Assembly (NCBI GenBank): GCA_963706685.1
Contig: CAVPMY010000004.1
Span: forward strand, 124,001 to 188,000
From: CADEEN01 sp963706685
GTDB lineage: Bacteria; Pseudomonadota; Gammaproteobacteria; Burkholderiales; Burkholderiaceae_C
DNA length: 64,000 bases
Direction of reading: 5' to 3'
Below the pieces are notes generated by a model. It had not been told where the DNA came from. It ran no database searches and was given only the letters and a program-made list of their open reading frames with translations. Positions 48,195 to 57,446 of the stretch are shown piece after piece. The position numbers and the translations under genes are program-made. How positions within the stretch are numbered: position 1 is the first letter of the stretch; every line of letters starts with the position of its first letter.

Positions 48195-49511
48195 ATGGGC
48201 GTGCTGACCCTTGGCTTGAACCACACGACTGCGCCGCTCGACGTGCGCGGCCGGTTTGCGTTCGCGCCGCACCAATTGCAGGACCCGTTGCGGGCCCTGA
48301 CCTCGCGCCTGGCGCGCGCCGCGCCCGAGGCGGCGTTGTTGTCCACCTGCAACCGCACCGAGCTTTATCTTGCCGCCGATGAGCACGAGGTCAGCGCGTT
48401 GGTGTACCCGGCCACCGAGTGGTTGGCCGCTCAAGGAGGCGTCAGCGCCGGCCAGCTCGGCGGCTACACCTACACGGCGGAAAACCGCGCTGCGGCGCGC
48501 CACGCTTTCCGTGTGGCCGCCGGCCTGGACTCGATGGTTCTGGGCGAGCCGCAAATCCTCGGCCAGATGAAGCAAGCGGTGCGCGAGGCCGACGAGGCCG
48601 GCACGCTGGGCACCACGCTGCACCAGTTGTTCCAGCGCTCGTTTGCGGTGGCCAAGGAGGTCCGCACCAGCACCGAGATCGGCTCGCACTCGGTCAGCAT
48701 GGCAGCGGCTTCGGTGCGGCTGGCGTCGCAGTTGTTCGAGGATCTGCGCCAGCAGCGCGTCTTGTTCGTCGGCGCGGGCGAGATGATCGAACTGGTTGCC
48801 ACCCACTTTGCCGCACGCGAACCCAAGGCGATGGCACTGGCCAACCGCACGCTGGAGCGTGGCGAGGCGCTCGCGGCACGCTTCGGCGGCCAGGCGATCC
48901 GTCTGGCCGACCTGCCCGACGTGCTGCACGGCTTTGACATCGTCGTCTCCTGCACCGCGAGCTCGCTGCCGATCATCGGTCTGGGCGCGGTCGAGAGAGC
49001 GCTGAAGGCGAGGCGACGGCGGCCGATGTTCATGGTCGACCTCGCGGTACCGCGCGACATCGAGCCGGAGGTCGCCCAGCTTGCCGATGTCTACCTGTAT
49101 ACCGTCGATGACCTGTCATCGCTGGTGCAATCCGCCGGCGAGAAGCGCCAAGCGGCGGTGGAGCAGGCCGAGGCCATCATCGACGCAGGCGTGCAGAGCT
49201 TCGCGCACTGGCTCGACCAGCGCGCCACCGTGCCGCTGATCCAGGCGCTGAATCTCCAAGCCGACAGCTGGCGCGAGACCGAGTTGGCACGCGCGCGCAA
49301 ACAGCTCGCGCGCGGCGACAACCCGCAGGACGTGCTCGACGCCCTGGCGCGCAGCCTCACGCACAAGATGCTGCATGGCGCCTATGCCGAACTGCACGCC
49401 GCCAATGCCGAGCAGCGCGAGCAGGTTGCCGAGGCCATCTCGCGCCTGTTCCTGCGCCGCACGCCACGCCCGCCAGACAGCGGCCCCACCGGCAACGACA
49501 GCCAGATCTAG
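48195..49511 (+). CDS. hemA: Glutamyl-tRNA reductase
   Basis: A 438-residue NADPH enzyme that makes glutamate-1-semialdehyde from Glu-tRNA, the first step of C5 haem synthesis. The catalytic Cys52 is in ALLSTCNRTELYLAA. Further markers are GLDSMVLGEPQILGQMKQAV, the Rossmann motif VLFVGAGEMIELVATHFAAR, and MFMVDLAVPRDIEPEVAQL. The dimerisation helix is at the C-terminus. Length is normal. prfA and prmC follow, the conserved hemA-prfA-prmC order; hemL is elsewhere in this window. Confidence 0.97.
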   Translation: MGVLTLGLNHTTAPLDVRGRFAFAPHQLQDPLRALTSRLARAAPEAALLSTCNRTELYLAADEHEVSALVYPATEWLAAQGGVSAGQLGGYTYTAENRAAARHAFRVAAGLDSMVLGEPQILGQMKQAVREADEAGTLGTTLHQLFQRSFAVAKEVRTSTEIGSHSVSMAAASVRLASQLFEDLRQQRVLFVGAGEMIELVATHFAAREPKAMALANRTLERGEALAARFGGQAIRLADLPDVLHGFDIVVSCTASSLPIIGLGAVERALKARRRRPMFMVDLAVPRDIEPEVAQLADVYLYTVDDLSSLVQSAGEKRQAAVEQAEAIIDAGVQSFAHWLDQRATVPLIQALNLQADSWRETELARARKQLARGDNPQDVLDALARSLTHKMLHGAYAELHAANAEQREQVAEAISRLFLRRTPRPPDSGPTGNDSQI

Positions 49512-49569
49512 CGAAGCGCCGTGCGGTGCGGCTGCACCTGAGTGGCCATGCCAGCGCTGTATCGAATCG

Positions 49570-50661
49570 ATGAAAGACTCCCTGCGACAACAACTCGAGC
49601 GCCTGGCGATGCGCCTGACCGAACTCGACGCCAGCCTGTCCGACCCGACCGTCAGCGCCGACATGAAGCGCTACCGCGTACTGGCCAAGGAGCAGGCCGA
49701 GGCCAGCATGCTGGTGTCGTTGCTGCGCCGCTATGAGCAGCGCGAACGTGATCTGGCAGCGGCGCGCGAGATGCAGGGCGAGGCCGAGTTCGCCGAGATG
49801 GCCAAGGACGAGATCGCAAGCGCCCAGGCCGACCTCGACGCGATCCAGGCCGAGCTGCAAGCTGCGCTGCTGCCCAAGGACCCGGACGACGAGCGCAATG
49901 CATTCGTCGAAATCCGTGCCGGCACGGGCGGCGACGAGTCGGCGCTGTTTGCCGGCGACCTGACACGCATGTACTTGCGCTGGTGCGAGCGCGCGGGCTT
50001 TCGTCCCGAGGTCATGAGCGAAAGCCCGGCCGAGATCGGCGGCTACAAGGAGATCGTGCTGCACGTGCAAGGGCCTGGCGCCTACGGCAAGCTGCGCTTC
50101 GAGTCGGGCGGCCACCGCGTGCAGCGCGTGCCGACCACGGAAAGCCAGGGCCGCATTCACACCAGCGCCTGCACGGTGGCCGTGATGGCCGAGCCCGACG
50201 AAGCCGAAGAGGTGCAGATCAACCCGGCCGAATTGCGCATCGACACCTATCGCGCCAGCGGCGCCGGCGGCCAGCATGTCAACAAGACCGACAGCGCCAT
50301 CCGCATCACCCACCTGCCCACCGGCATCGTCGCCGAGTGCCAGGACGACCGCTCGCAGCACCGCAACAAGGCCAAGGCGATGGCGGTGCTGCTGGCGCGG
50401 CTACGCGACAAGGAGCAGACCGAGCGGGCAGCCAAGGAAGCTGCCGCGCGCAAGAGCCTGATCGGCAGCGGCGACCGCAGCGACCGCATCCGCACCTACA
50501 ACTTCCCGCAGGGCCGGCTGACCGACCACCGCATCAACTTGACGCTCTACAAGCTCGGCATGGTGATGGAAGGCGATCTCGACGAAGTGATCGGCGCGCT
50601 GCAAGCCGCGCGGGCAGCGCAGCAATTGGCCGCGATGGAGAGCGGGCAGGCGCTGGTGTGA
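49570..50661 (+). CDS. prfA: Peptide chain release factor 1
   Basis: A 363-residue class I release factor for UAA and UAG. The stop-codon-reading tripeptide is PTT in VQRVPTTESQGRIHTSACT (PxT type, so RF1 and not RF2). The catalytic GGQ is in RASGAGGQHVNKTDSAIRIT. The frame has no programmed shift, again as expected for RF1. ATG 49570 matches the family start (MKDSLRQQLERL). Its stop overlaps the GTG of prmC, the enzyme that methylates this GGQ. Confidence 0.97.
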   Translation: MKDSLRQQLERLAMRLTELDASLSDPTVSADMKRYRVLAKEQAEASMLVSLLRRYEQRERDLAAAREMQGEAEFAEMAKDEIASAQADLDAIQAELQAALLPKDPDDERNAFVEIRAGTGGDESALFAGDLTRMYLRWCERAGFRPEVMSESPAEIGGYKEIVLHVQGPGAYGKLRFESGGHRVQRVPTTESQGRIHTSACTVAVMAEPDEAEEVQINPAELRIDTYRASGAGGQHVNKTDSAIRITHLPTGIVAECQDDRSQHRNKAKAMAVLLARLRDKEQTERAAKEAAARKSLIGSGDRSDRIRTYNFPQGRLTDHRINLTLYKLGMVMEGDLDEVIGALQAARAAQQLAAMESGQALV

Positions 50662-51491
50662 CGGCCGCCACGGTTGCCGATGCGCTGTCGCAGGCGCGCG
50701 TGCAGGGCATCGAGCGGCTCGATGCGCAGTTGCTCATTGCCCATGTCCTGGGCCGGAACCGGGTCTGGGTCATCGCGCACGGTGACGCCGTGCTCGATGG
50801 CGAGCGCATGCTCAGGCTGGGCGCGCTGTTCGAGCGCCGCGCGGCCGGCGAGCCGCTGGCCTATCTGCTCGGCGAGCGCGAGTTCCATGGCCTCAGACTT
50901 CGCGTCACGCCGGACGTTCTGGTGCCGCGGCCGGACACGGAAACGTTGGTCGACTGGGCGCTGGAACTGCTGTCCGACCGGCCCGCGCCGCGAGTCATCG
51001 ACCTCGGCACCGGCAGCGGGGCCATCGCATTGGCCATCAAGCAGGCCTGTCCTCGCGCCGACGTCCACGCCAGCGATCTCGACGAGGCGGCGCTGGCGGT
51101 TGCCCGTGCCAATGGCCGTGCGCTGCAATTGGCCGTGGCCTGGCACGCTGGTTCGTGGTGGCAGGCTGCGCCCGCCGGTCGCTTTGACCTCGCGCTGTCC
51201 AACCCGCCCTATGTAACGGCAAACGACCCGCACCTGGCTGCCCTGCGCCACGAGCCCGCCAACGCGCTGACGCCGGTCGGCGACCGCGGCGACGGCCTGG
51301 CCGACATCGAACGCATCGTCTGTGGCGCGCCGGCGCGGCTGTTTCCGCACGCCTGGCTGCTGGTCGAGCATGGCACTGAGCAGGGTGTCGCCGTCTGCAG
51401 CCGCTTCGTGCAGGCCGGGTTTTCCGACGTTCAAACCCGCCCGGACCTGGCCGGTCGACCTCGTGTCACCGGTGGCCGCCGCGCGAAGTGA
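50658..51491 (+). CDS. prmC: Release factor glutamine methyltransferase
   Basis: A 277-residue SAM enzyme that methylates the Gln of the release factor GGQ motif. An N-terminal helical domain (GIERLDAQLLIAHVLGRNRV) precedes the core with VLVPRPDTETLVDWAL, the SAM loop VIDLGTGSGAIALAIKQ, and the substrate motif NPPY in LALSNPPYVTANDPHL. The GTG start overlaps the prfA stop (GTGA), giving translational coupling of enzyme and substrate. Confidence 0.95.
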   Translation: MTAATVADALSQARVQGIERLDAQLLIAHVLGRNRVWVIAHGDAVLDGERMLRLGALFERRAAGEPLAYLLGEREFHGLRLRVTPDVLVPRPDTETLVDWALELLSDRPAPRVIDLGTGSGAIALAIKQACPRADVHASDLDEAALAVARANGRALQLAVAWHAGSWWQAAPAGRFDLALSNPPYVTANDPHLAALRHEPANALTPVGDRGDGLADIERIVCGAPARLFPHAWLLVEHGTEQGVAVCSRFVQAGFSDVQTRPDLAGRPRVTGGRRAK

Positions 51492-51650
51492 CGGCCATTG
51501 ACAACACGACACACCGAAACCCCGCAATTGCGGCACTGGTACTCAGTTTCCGAATCCCACAAGGCAGCGTCACGGGCGTAGCATGGACCATCAAACGCAC
51601 TCTCGCGGCCTGAAGGCTCAGACCGCGGTGCCAGTGCCCAGGGAGCAGCC

Positions 51651-52274
51651 ATGATGCATGTTTCCAAACCACCACGACGGTATGGGGTGGGCTGGTTGGC
51701 GATGAGCATGTTGCTGAGCGCGCCAGCCGTTTGGGCCCAGGGCGAGGGTCTGTCCTTCGACCAAGCAGTGTCGTTCGGGCCGCGCCTGCAAGCGCGCGTC
51801 GGCGTGAACATCAGCACCTCGACGGCCGATGGCAGCAGTGCCTCCTGGCACCAGCAAGCCGGCGTCTTGCTCGGCGACTATTACTTCAGCCGGACCCGGT
51901 TCGGGGACGGACAAGTGAGCAGTGGCTTTCGCGCAACGAGTGGCGTGTTGCTCGGCCAACGATCGTTGGCTCTTGGAACGCCAGCGTTGTCTGGCAGCGA
52001 TGGCTTGAGAGTGACCCAGTTGCGGCAGGCACGCGGTGCGCTGCCGGGCATCGAGACGGCCGCCGCTCCCTGGGCGGTGGTGCCCTATGTGGGCGTCGGC
52101 TGGTCGGGCACGTCAGTGCGCGGCGGCTGGGGCGTGTCTGCGGACGTAGGCATTGCGGGCCGCAGCAGCGGCAGCGGTGGCCTGCGCATCAATGGCGGCC
52201 AGTCGCTGGATGACCTCCTGCGCGAGCTGCGCATATCGCCAATGGTGCAAGTCGGCGTCTCCTACGCCTTCTAA
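51651..52274 (+). CDS. Putative small outer-membrane beta-barrel protein
   Basis: A 207-residue exported protein. The signal peptide spans about 1-29 (hydrophobic core WLAMSMLLSAPAVWA, cleavage after AWA-like VWA). The mature chain has alternating hydrophobic/polar strands rich in Gly, Ser and Tyr (LQARVGVNISTSTADGSSAS, LGDYYFSRTRFG, VVPYVGVGWSGTSVRGGWGV). It ends MVQVGVSYAF, with the terminal Phe typical of barrel insertion. This fits a small 8-stranded barrel, but I recognise no family. GGGAG precedes the start at 51651. Upstream 159 bases hold no gene. Confidence 0.65.
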   Translation: MMHVSKPPRRYGVGWLAMSMLLSAPAVWAQGEGLSFDQAVSFGPRLQARVGVNISTSTADGSSASWHQQAGVLLGDYYFSRTRFGDGQVSSGFRATSGVLLGQRSLALGTPALSGSDGLRVTQLRQARGALPGIETAAAPWAVVPYVGVGWSGTSVRGGWGVSADVGIAGRSSGSGGLRINGGQSLDDLLRELRISPMVQVGVSYAF

Positions 52275-52302
52275 GTTCAACCCGTCGCCGTCAGGCCTTG
52301 TC

Positions 52303-52329
52303 GAAAAGCCGTATAACCACGGCTTTCGC
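52303..52329 (+). terminator. Hairpin between the putative barrel gene and grxD
   Basis: AAAGCCGT (52306-52313) pairs perfectly with ACGGCTTT (52320-52327) around a 6-base loop. Only three T residues follow the stem, so it may be a weak terminator or attenuator. It lies 31 bases past one stop and 32 before the next start. Confidence 0.45.
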
Positions 52330-52359
52330 AAACCTTCGGTCCTTCGCTGGACCACTGCC

Positions 52360-52677
52360 ATGAGCGACGTGCAAAAACGAATCGGCGATCTCGTCACCCA
52401 GAACCATGTGGTGCTGTTCATGAAGGGCACTGCCCAGTTCCCGATGTGCGGCTTCTCCGGCCGGGCGATTCAGATCCTCAAGGCCTGCGGCGTCACCGAC
52501 CTGAAGACGGTCAACGTGCTCGAGGACGAGGAAGTGCGCCAGGGCATCAAGGACTTCGCCAATTGGCCGACGATCCCGCAACTTTATGTGGGCGGCGAAT
52601 TCATCGGCGGCTCGGACATCTTGATGGAGATGTACCAGGCGGGTGAGTTGCAGCAGGTGTTGGGCAAGGCGGCCTGA
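52360..52677 (+). CDS. grxD: Monothiol glutaredoxin, Grx4 type
   Basis: A 105-residue monothiol glutaredoxin with the CGFS active site (Cys30 in FPMCGFSGRAIQILKACG). These proteins bind and pass [2Fe-2S] clusters using glutathione. TIPQLYVGGEFIGGSDILME holds the cis-Pro and glutathione-binding loop. ATG 52360 gives the standard start (MSDVQKRIGDLV). ubiX follows 11 bases later in the same direction. Confidence 0.96.
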   Translation: MSDVQKRIGDLVTQNHVVLFMKGTAQFPMCGFSGRAIQILKACGVTDLKTVNVLEDEEVRQGIKDFANWPTIPQLYVGGEFIGGSDILMEMYQAGELQQVLGKAA

Positions 52678-52688
52678 TCGTTGGTGCG

Positions 52689-53252
52689 ATGGCATACCGT
52701 CTGGTCGTCGGCATCACCGGCGCCAGCGGCGCCATCTACGGCGTACGGCTGCTGGAGCGCTGCAAGTCGCTCGGCGTCGAGACGCACCTGGTGGTCACGC
52801 CTGCAGGCGTGCTCAACGTGCACCACGAATGCGGGCTCGATCGGGCGCGCCTGGAAGCGTTGGCGATGCAAGCCTATGCCCCGGGCGACGTCGGTGCATG
52901 CATCGCCAGCGGCAGCTTTGATAGCGCGGCCATGGTGATCGCGCCCTGTTCGATGAAGACGCTGGCTGCGGTGGCCTGTGGCTTCGGCGACAACCTGTTG
53001 ACGCGCGCTGCCGACGTGACGCTCAAGGAACGGCGACGCCTGGTACTGATGGTGCGCGAGACGCCATTCAACCTGGCTCACTTGCGCAACATGACGGCGG
53101 CCACGGAAATGGGCGCCATCGTCTTCCCACCGCTGCCGGCGTTCTACCACCGGCCGGCGTCGATCGACGACCTGGTCAACGATTCGGTAGAGCGGGTGTT
53201 GGCGCTGGCCGGTGTTGGCGACGCCCGCCCGCAGGCATGGCGAGGCTTGTAG
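52689..53252 (+). CDS. ubiX: Flavin prenyltransferase UbiX
   Basis: A 187-residue enzyme that prenylates FMN to make the cofactor of UbiD-type decarboxylases, used in ubiquinone synthesis. The FMN-binding start is VVGITGASGAIYGVRLLE; SFDSAAMVIAPCSMKTLAAV and VMRETP-like LMVRETPFNLAHLRNMTAAT are also characteristic. ubiD is not in this window. It converges with the lytic transglycosylase gene, with 7 bases between stops. Confidence 0.95.
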   Translation: MAYRLVVGITGASGAIYGVRLLERCKSLGVETHLVVTPAGVLNVHHECGLDRARLEALAMQAYAPGDVGACIASGSFDSAAMVIAPCSMKTLAAVACGFGDNLLTRAADVTLKERRRLVLMVRETPFNLAHLRNMTAATEMGAIVFPPLPAFYHRPASIDDLVNDSVERVLALAGVGDARPQAWRGL

Positions 53253-53259
53253 TCCGGGA

Positions 53260-53868
53260 TCACGCGACCCAGCGCCGGCGCGCCGCGAACACGGCATTCG
53301 GATACTCTGCGCGACCGCGGCTGCCGTTGTAGCGGCCGAGCGCGAGGAACAGATCGCCGCGCTCACGTTCGAGGTAGTGGCGCAGGATCACGCAGCCAAA
53401 ACGCAGGTTGGTTTGCATGTGGAACAGCCGGCCAGGATCGCCATCGCCGATCAGGCGTGCCCAGAAGGGCATGATCTGCATGTAGCCGCGCGCGCCGACG
53501 ACGCTGATGGCGTACTTGCGAAACGCACTTTCGACCTGGATCAGCCCGAGCACGAGTTCTGCTTCGAGGCCGGCGCGCCTGCTTTCGTACCACAGCGTAT
53601 CGAGAAACTCGACCCGCGTGTGGCGATCACTCTTGTAGCGCTTCAAGCGCTCGCTGGTGGCCCCTTGCCAGCGCAGGAATGCCAGCCGGTCTTCGATCTC
53701 GGCAAAGCGCGGCTTGGGCGGCGCGGCCGCGGCAATCGCGGCCGACAAGGCCGAGCGCACCGAATCGGCCAGCGGTTCTTCGACCTGCGCCCCGGCGTGG
53801 ACCGCGCCGGCGCACGGCCACGACAAGGACGCGGCCAGCAGATGACGGCGCTGCAGGGTCGCCTTCAC
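53260..53868 (-). CDS. Lytic transglycosylase, SLT domain
   Basis: A 202-residue exported murein lytic enzyme. The N-terminus (VKATLQRRHLLAASLSWPCA) is signal-like, with cleavage likely near residue 25. The Slt-type catalytic domain has Glu near residue 113 in VLGLIQVESAFRKYAISVVG, then ARGYMQIMPFWARLIGDGDP and the C-terminal GRYNGSRGRAEYPNAV. The GTG start overlaps the DUF418 gene's stop by GTGA, so the two are coupled. Pairing of such a gene with proS is common in betaproteobacteria; here a DUF418 gene sits between them. Confidence 0.9.
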   Translation of the reverse strand: MKATLQRRHLLAASLSWPCAGAVHAGAQVEEPLADSVRSALSAAIAAAAPPKPRFAEIEDRLAFLRWQGATSERLKRYKSDRHTRVEFLDTLWYESRRAGLEAELVLGLIQVESAFRKYAISVVGARGYMQIMPFWARLIGDGDPGRLFHMQTNLRFGCVILRHYLERERGDLFLALGRYNGSRGRAEYPNAVFAARRRWVA

Positions 53869-54998
53869 CGCCGCACCATCCATGCTTCGAGCGGCCAGCG
53901 GCCGCGCCACAGCGCGCTTGCCGCCCACGCCAACGACCACACGCCCAGGGCAAGCAGCAGCCAACCGGCCGTCGACAGCTGCCAGCCCAGACCGGCGCCG
54001 CTGAAGAGCACCACCATCAACAGCGAGGCACCAACATAGACCGACAAGGTGTGTTGACCCAGTATCGCCAGGCGCATTGCCCAGCCGCGCGCACCATCGC
54101 GCCAGGCTCGCGCCGCGACGGCCACATAGAGCATTGCCAGCGGCGTGGCCCACAGCGGGCTGCTGGACTGCAGCGCCAGCGCGAGCACTGAACTCGGCAA
54201 GCCGACGTAGGCAACGGCAAAAGCCAGGTTGGCGATCACCACAGGCCAACCCCAACGTCGCAGCAGTCGGTCCAATTGATGGCGCCAGCGTCGATGCGTC
54301 AGGCAGCGCAGACGCACGGCAGCGATGCCGGCCAGCATGGTCAATCGAACCAGTGGCAGCGTCAGCATCAATCCATAGAACTGGGCGATGGCATAGGTGT
54401 TTGCGTTCAGGCTGACAAAGGCTGCGTAACCGGACACAGTGCCAATCGTGGCATGGTTGATTCGCGGACCGTCATCGATCATGGGCATGAGAGCCAACGC
54501 CGCCGATGCCGCCACCGCGGCCAATGCCCACCCAAGTGCGCGCCGCAGGCGAGGTCGCAACAGCGTCCACGGTTCGCGCACCTGCGGTGTGATCCACAAC
54601 GCGCAGAGGGCATAGCTGGTCAGGATGTCGCCGTAGTACAGCAGCGTGCCGTGCAAGACGCCGATTATCAGCAGACGGCCCGCGCGGCGCTGGGCACCGC
54701 GAATCGCCGCCACGGCGCTCAGGCCCCGCGCGGCATAGGCCATGCCCATGCCAAACAACAAAGCCAGGACAGGGTAGGCCTTGCCTTGCACGAACGCCGC
54801 CACCATGGTCATCAGGCCCTGTGTCCACGCGCTGTCGGCGGGCCGCGCCTGGCCAAGCAGCCGGCCATAGGGCCCATCCTGGTAGCTCAGGCCGTTGACG
54901 ACGAGCACACCGATCAAGGCCAGTGCACGCAGCGCATCGGGCAGCGGCTCACGCGGCCGGCGCTCGCTCAGCCGTGCACCGGGGCGTCCGAGCGCCAT
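53865..54998 (-). CDS. DUF418-type polytopic membrane protein
   Basis: A 377-residue inner-membrane protein with about nine or ten hydrophobic segments, related to the DUF418/YeiB and acyltransferase-3-like group. Markers are DALRALALIGVLVVNGLS, VQGKAYPVLALLFGMGMAYA, LLIIGVLHGTLLYYGDILTS and the late GQHTLSVYVGASLLMVVLFS. Function is not established; members are often guessed to be transporters or acyl transferases. Its start overlaps proS by 31 bases and its stop overlaps the lytic transglycosylase by 4, so all three are one unit. Confidence 0.82.
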   Translation of the reverse strand: MALGRPGARLSERRPREPLPDALRALALIGVLVVNGLSYQDGPYGRLLGQARPADSAWTQGLMTMVAAFVQGKAYPVLALLFGMGMAYAARGLSAVAAIRGAQRRAGRLLIIGVLHGTLLYYGDILTSYALCALWITPQVREPWTLLRPRLRRALGWALAAVAASAALALMPMIDDGPRINHATIGTVSGYAAFVSLNANTYAIAQFYGLMLTLPLVRLTMLAGIAAVRLRCLTHRRWRHQLDRLLRRWGWPVVIANLAFAVAYVGLPSSVLALALQSSSPLWATPLAMLYVAVAARAWRDGARGWAMRLAILGQHTLSVYVGASLLMVVLFSGAGLGWQLSTAGWLLLALGVWSLAWAASALWRGRWPLEAWMVRR

Positions 54999-56728
54999 GC
55001 GCTGAACTTGGCGATCACGTCCGTGGGGCTGAGCGTCGCCGCTGCCGCGTCGCGCCGACCCTGGTACTCGAGCTGGCCGGCCTTCAGGCCGCGCTCGGAG
55101 ATGACCACGCGGTGCGGTACACCGATCAGCTCCCAGTCGGCGAACATCGCGCCGGGACGCTCGCCGCGGTCGTCAAGCATGACATCGATGCCCAGCGCCA
55201 CCAGTTCGTCATGCAGCGCGTCGGCCTGCGCGCGCACGGCCTCGCTGCGCTCATAGCCGATCGGGCAGATCACGACCGTGAACGGCGCCAGCGCGTCGGG
55301 CCAGATGATGCCGCGCTCGTCGTGGTTCTGCTCGATCGCCGCACCGAGGATGCGCGTCACGCCGATGCCATAGCAGCCCATGACCATGGGTTGTGGCTTG
55401 CCGCTCTCGTCGAGATAGTTGGCATTCATTGCCGCGCTGTACTTGGTGCCCAGCAGAAAGACATGACCGACTTCGATGCCACGCTGGATGGCCAGCACGC
55501 CCTTGCCGTCGGGCGAGGGATCGCCTTCGATGACGTTGCGAATGTCGGCCACGAGGTGCGGCTCGGGCAGGTCACGGCCCCAGTTGACGCCGGTGATGTG
55601 GAAGTCAACCTCGTTGGCGCCGCAGATGAAATCGCTCATGTTGGCGACGGTGCGGTCGGCCACCACCTTGACCGGCTTGCGGGTATCGATCGGCCCGAGG
55701 TAGCCCGGCGGCGTGCCGAAATGATCGACGATCTCGGGCACGGTTGCGAAGCGCCATCCGTCCTTCAGGCCGTCGATCTTGCCGGTCTTGACTGCGTTGA
55801 GGCTGTGGTCGCCGCGCACGAGCAGCAGCCAGATCTGGGTCTTGACGATGTCGCCCGCGTCGTTCTTGTCCTCGGTGGCCAAGACCAGCGACTTGATCGT
55901 GCGTTGCAGCGGCAGGCCCAGCAGCGCGGCCACGTCTTCGCAGGTGGCCTTGCCGGGCGTCGGCGTTTTTTTCATCGCTTCACTCGGCGCGGCCCGTGAC
56001 GTGAGGAGCGCCAGCGCCTCTGCCAACTCGATGTTGGCCGCATAGTCGCTTGCCGGGCAATAGGCGATGGCGTCTTCACCGGTGGCGGCAATCACCTGGA
56101 ACTCATGCGAGGCGTCGCCGCCGATGGCCCCGGTATCCGCAGCGACGGCACGGTACATCAGGCCGAAGCGGTCGAAAATCGCGCAGTAGGCCTTGTACAT
56201 CGCGCCGTAGCTCTGCTGCGCCGAGGGCAGGTCGCGGTCGAAGGAGTAGGCGTCCTTCATCGTGAATTCGCGCCCGCGCATCAAGCCGAAGCGTGGCCGG
56301 CGCTCATCGCGAAACTTGGTCTGGATGTGATAGAAATTCTTCGGCAGCTGCTTGTAGCTGCGCAGTTCCTGGCGCGCGATGTCGGTGATGACTTCTTCAC
56401 TTGTGGGTTGGACGATGAAATCGCGATCGTGCCGGTCCTTCAGACGCAGCAGTTCCGGCCCGTACGCCTGGAAGCGGCCCGACTCCATCCACAATTCGGC
56501 CGGTTGCACCACCGGCATCAGCAACTCGACCGCGCCAGCGCGATTCATTTCCTCGCGAACGATCGCCTCGACCTTGCGGATCACGCGCAGCCCCATCGGC
56601 ATGTAGCTGTAGATCCCCGCGCCCAGGCGCTTGATCAGGCCGGCGCGCAACATCAGCTGGTGGCTCGCCACCTCGGCCTCGGCCGGCGCCTCCTTGAGGG
56701 TGGAGATGAAGAACTGCGAGGCTTTCAT
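54968..56728 (-). CDS. proS: Prolyl-tRNA synthetase
   Basis: A 586-residue class II synthetase, bacterial type with the editing insertion. It starts MKASQFFISTLKEAPAEAEV. Class II motif 1 is near GAGIYSYMPMGLRVIRKVEA, motif 2 in NFYHIQTKFRDERRPRFGLM (then RGREFTMKDAYSF), and motif 3 in MGCYGIGVTRILGAAIEQNH. The INS editing domain (about 225-400) includes the K in TIKSLVLATE. The C-terminal anticodon-binding domain ends FSAWRSDAPVHG. It is divergent from rppH. Confidence 0.97.
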   Translation of the reverse strand: MKASQFFISTLKEAPAEAEVASHQLMLRAGLIKRLGAGIYSYMPMGLRVIRKVEAIVREEMNRAGAVELLMPVVQPAELWMESGRFQAYGPELLRLKDRHDRDFIVQPTSEEVITDIARQELRSYKQLPKNFYHIQTKFRDERRPRFGLMRGREFTMKDAYSFDRDLPSAQQSYGAMYKAYCAIFDRFGLMYRAVAADTGAIGGDASHEFQVIAATGEDAIAYCPASDYAANIELAEALALLTSRAAPSEAMKKTPTPGKATCEDVAALLGLPLQRTIKSLVLATEDKNDAGDIVKTQIWLLLVRGDHSLNAVKTGKIDGLKDGWRFATVPEIVDHFGTPPGYLGPIDTRKPVKVVADRTVANMSDFICGANEVDFHITGVNWGRDLPEPHLVADIRNVIEGDPSPDGKGVLAIQRGIEVGHVFLLGTKYSAAMNANYLDESGKPQPMVMGCYGIGVTRILGAAIEQNHDERGIIWPDALAPFTVVICPIGYERSEAVRAQADALHDELVALGIDVMLDDRGERPGAMFADWELIGVPHRVVISERGLKAGQLEYQGRRDAAAATLSPTDVIAKFSAWRSDAPVHG

Positions 56729-56858
56729 GGTCGTGTTTCGCGATCAAGCCGCCGGCAGCAGGTTGCACGACAAAGCCCCTGATGCGGGAAACCGAGTGAT
56801 CGCGCGCCACACCGGGCCGGTGCAAAATGAAATCAGTTCAAGAAATCGAGGTCTGATT

Positions 56859-57443
56859 ATGCTCGACCGTGACGGCTTCAGGCCGAACGTCGGCATCGTC
56901 CTGCTCAACGCCCGCAATCAGGTTTTCTGGGGTAAGCGGCTGCGCACTCACTCGTGGCAGTTTCCGCAGGGCGGCATCAAGCATGGCGAATCGCCCGAGC
57001 AGGCGATGTTGCGCGAGCTTCACGAAGAGGTGGGCTTGCTGCCCGCGCACGTGCAGATCGTCGCCCGCACCCGCGACTGGTTGCGCTACGAGGTGCCCGA
57101 CCACTACATTCGGCGCGACGCCCGCGGCCACTACAAGGGCCAGAAGCAGATCTGGTTCCTGCTCAAGCTGATCGGCCGCGACAGCGATCTGAACTTGCGC
57201 GCCACCGATCACCCGGAGTTCGATGCCTGGCGCTGGAACGACTACTGGGTGCCGCTCGATGTGGTGATCGAATTCAAGCGCAGCGTCTATGAGCGTGCGC
57301 TGACGGAGCTTTCGCGCTATCTGCCACGCACCGCCACGCACCACAACCGATTCCTGCGTTCCGGCATGCGCGGCGTGTTGCGCGACGACGCACTGCCACC
57401 GGACAGCGTCCACGGCAGCTTGCCCGACGCCCTCGATCCTTGA
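56859..57443 (+). CDS. rppH: RNA pyrophosphohydrolase (Nudix)
   Basis: A 194-residue Nudix enzyme that trims the 5' pyrophosphate of mRNAs and starts their decay. The Nudix box is GGIKHGESPEQAMLRELHEE followed by VGL, matching GX5EX7REUXEEXGU. The start MLDRDGFRPNVGIVLLNARN and QKQIWFLLKLIGRD are typical. The C-terminal 35 residues are variable. It is divergent from proS (130-base spacer) and converges with proB, 3 bases apart. Confidence 0.95.
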   Translation: MLDRDGFRPNVGIVLLNARNQVFWGKRLRTHSWQFPQGGIKHGESPEQAMLRELHEEVGLLPAHVQIVARTRDWLRYEVPDHYIRRDARGHYKGQKQIWFLLKLIGRDSDLNLRATDHPEFDAWRWNDYWVPLDVVIEFKRSVYERALTELSRYLPRTATHHNRFLRSGMRGVLRDDALPPDSVHGSLPDALDP

Positions 57444-57446
57444 ACT

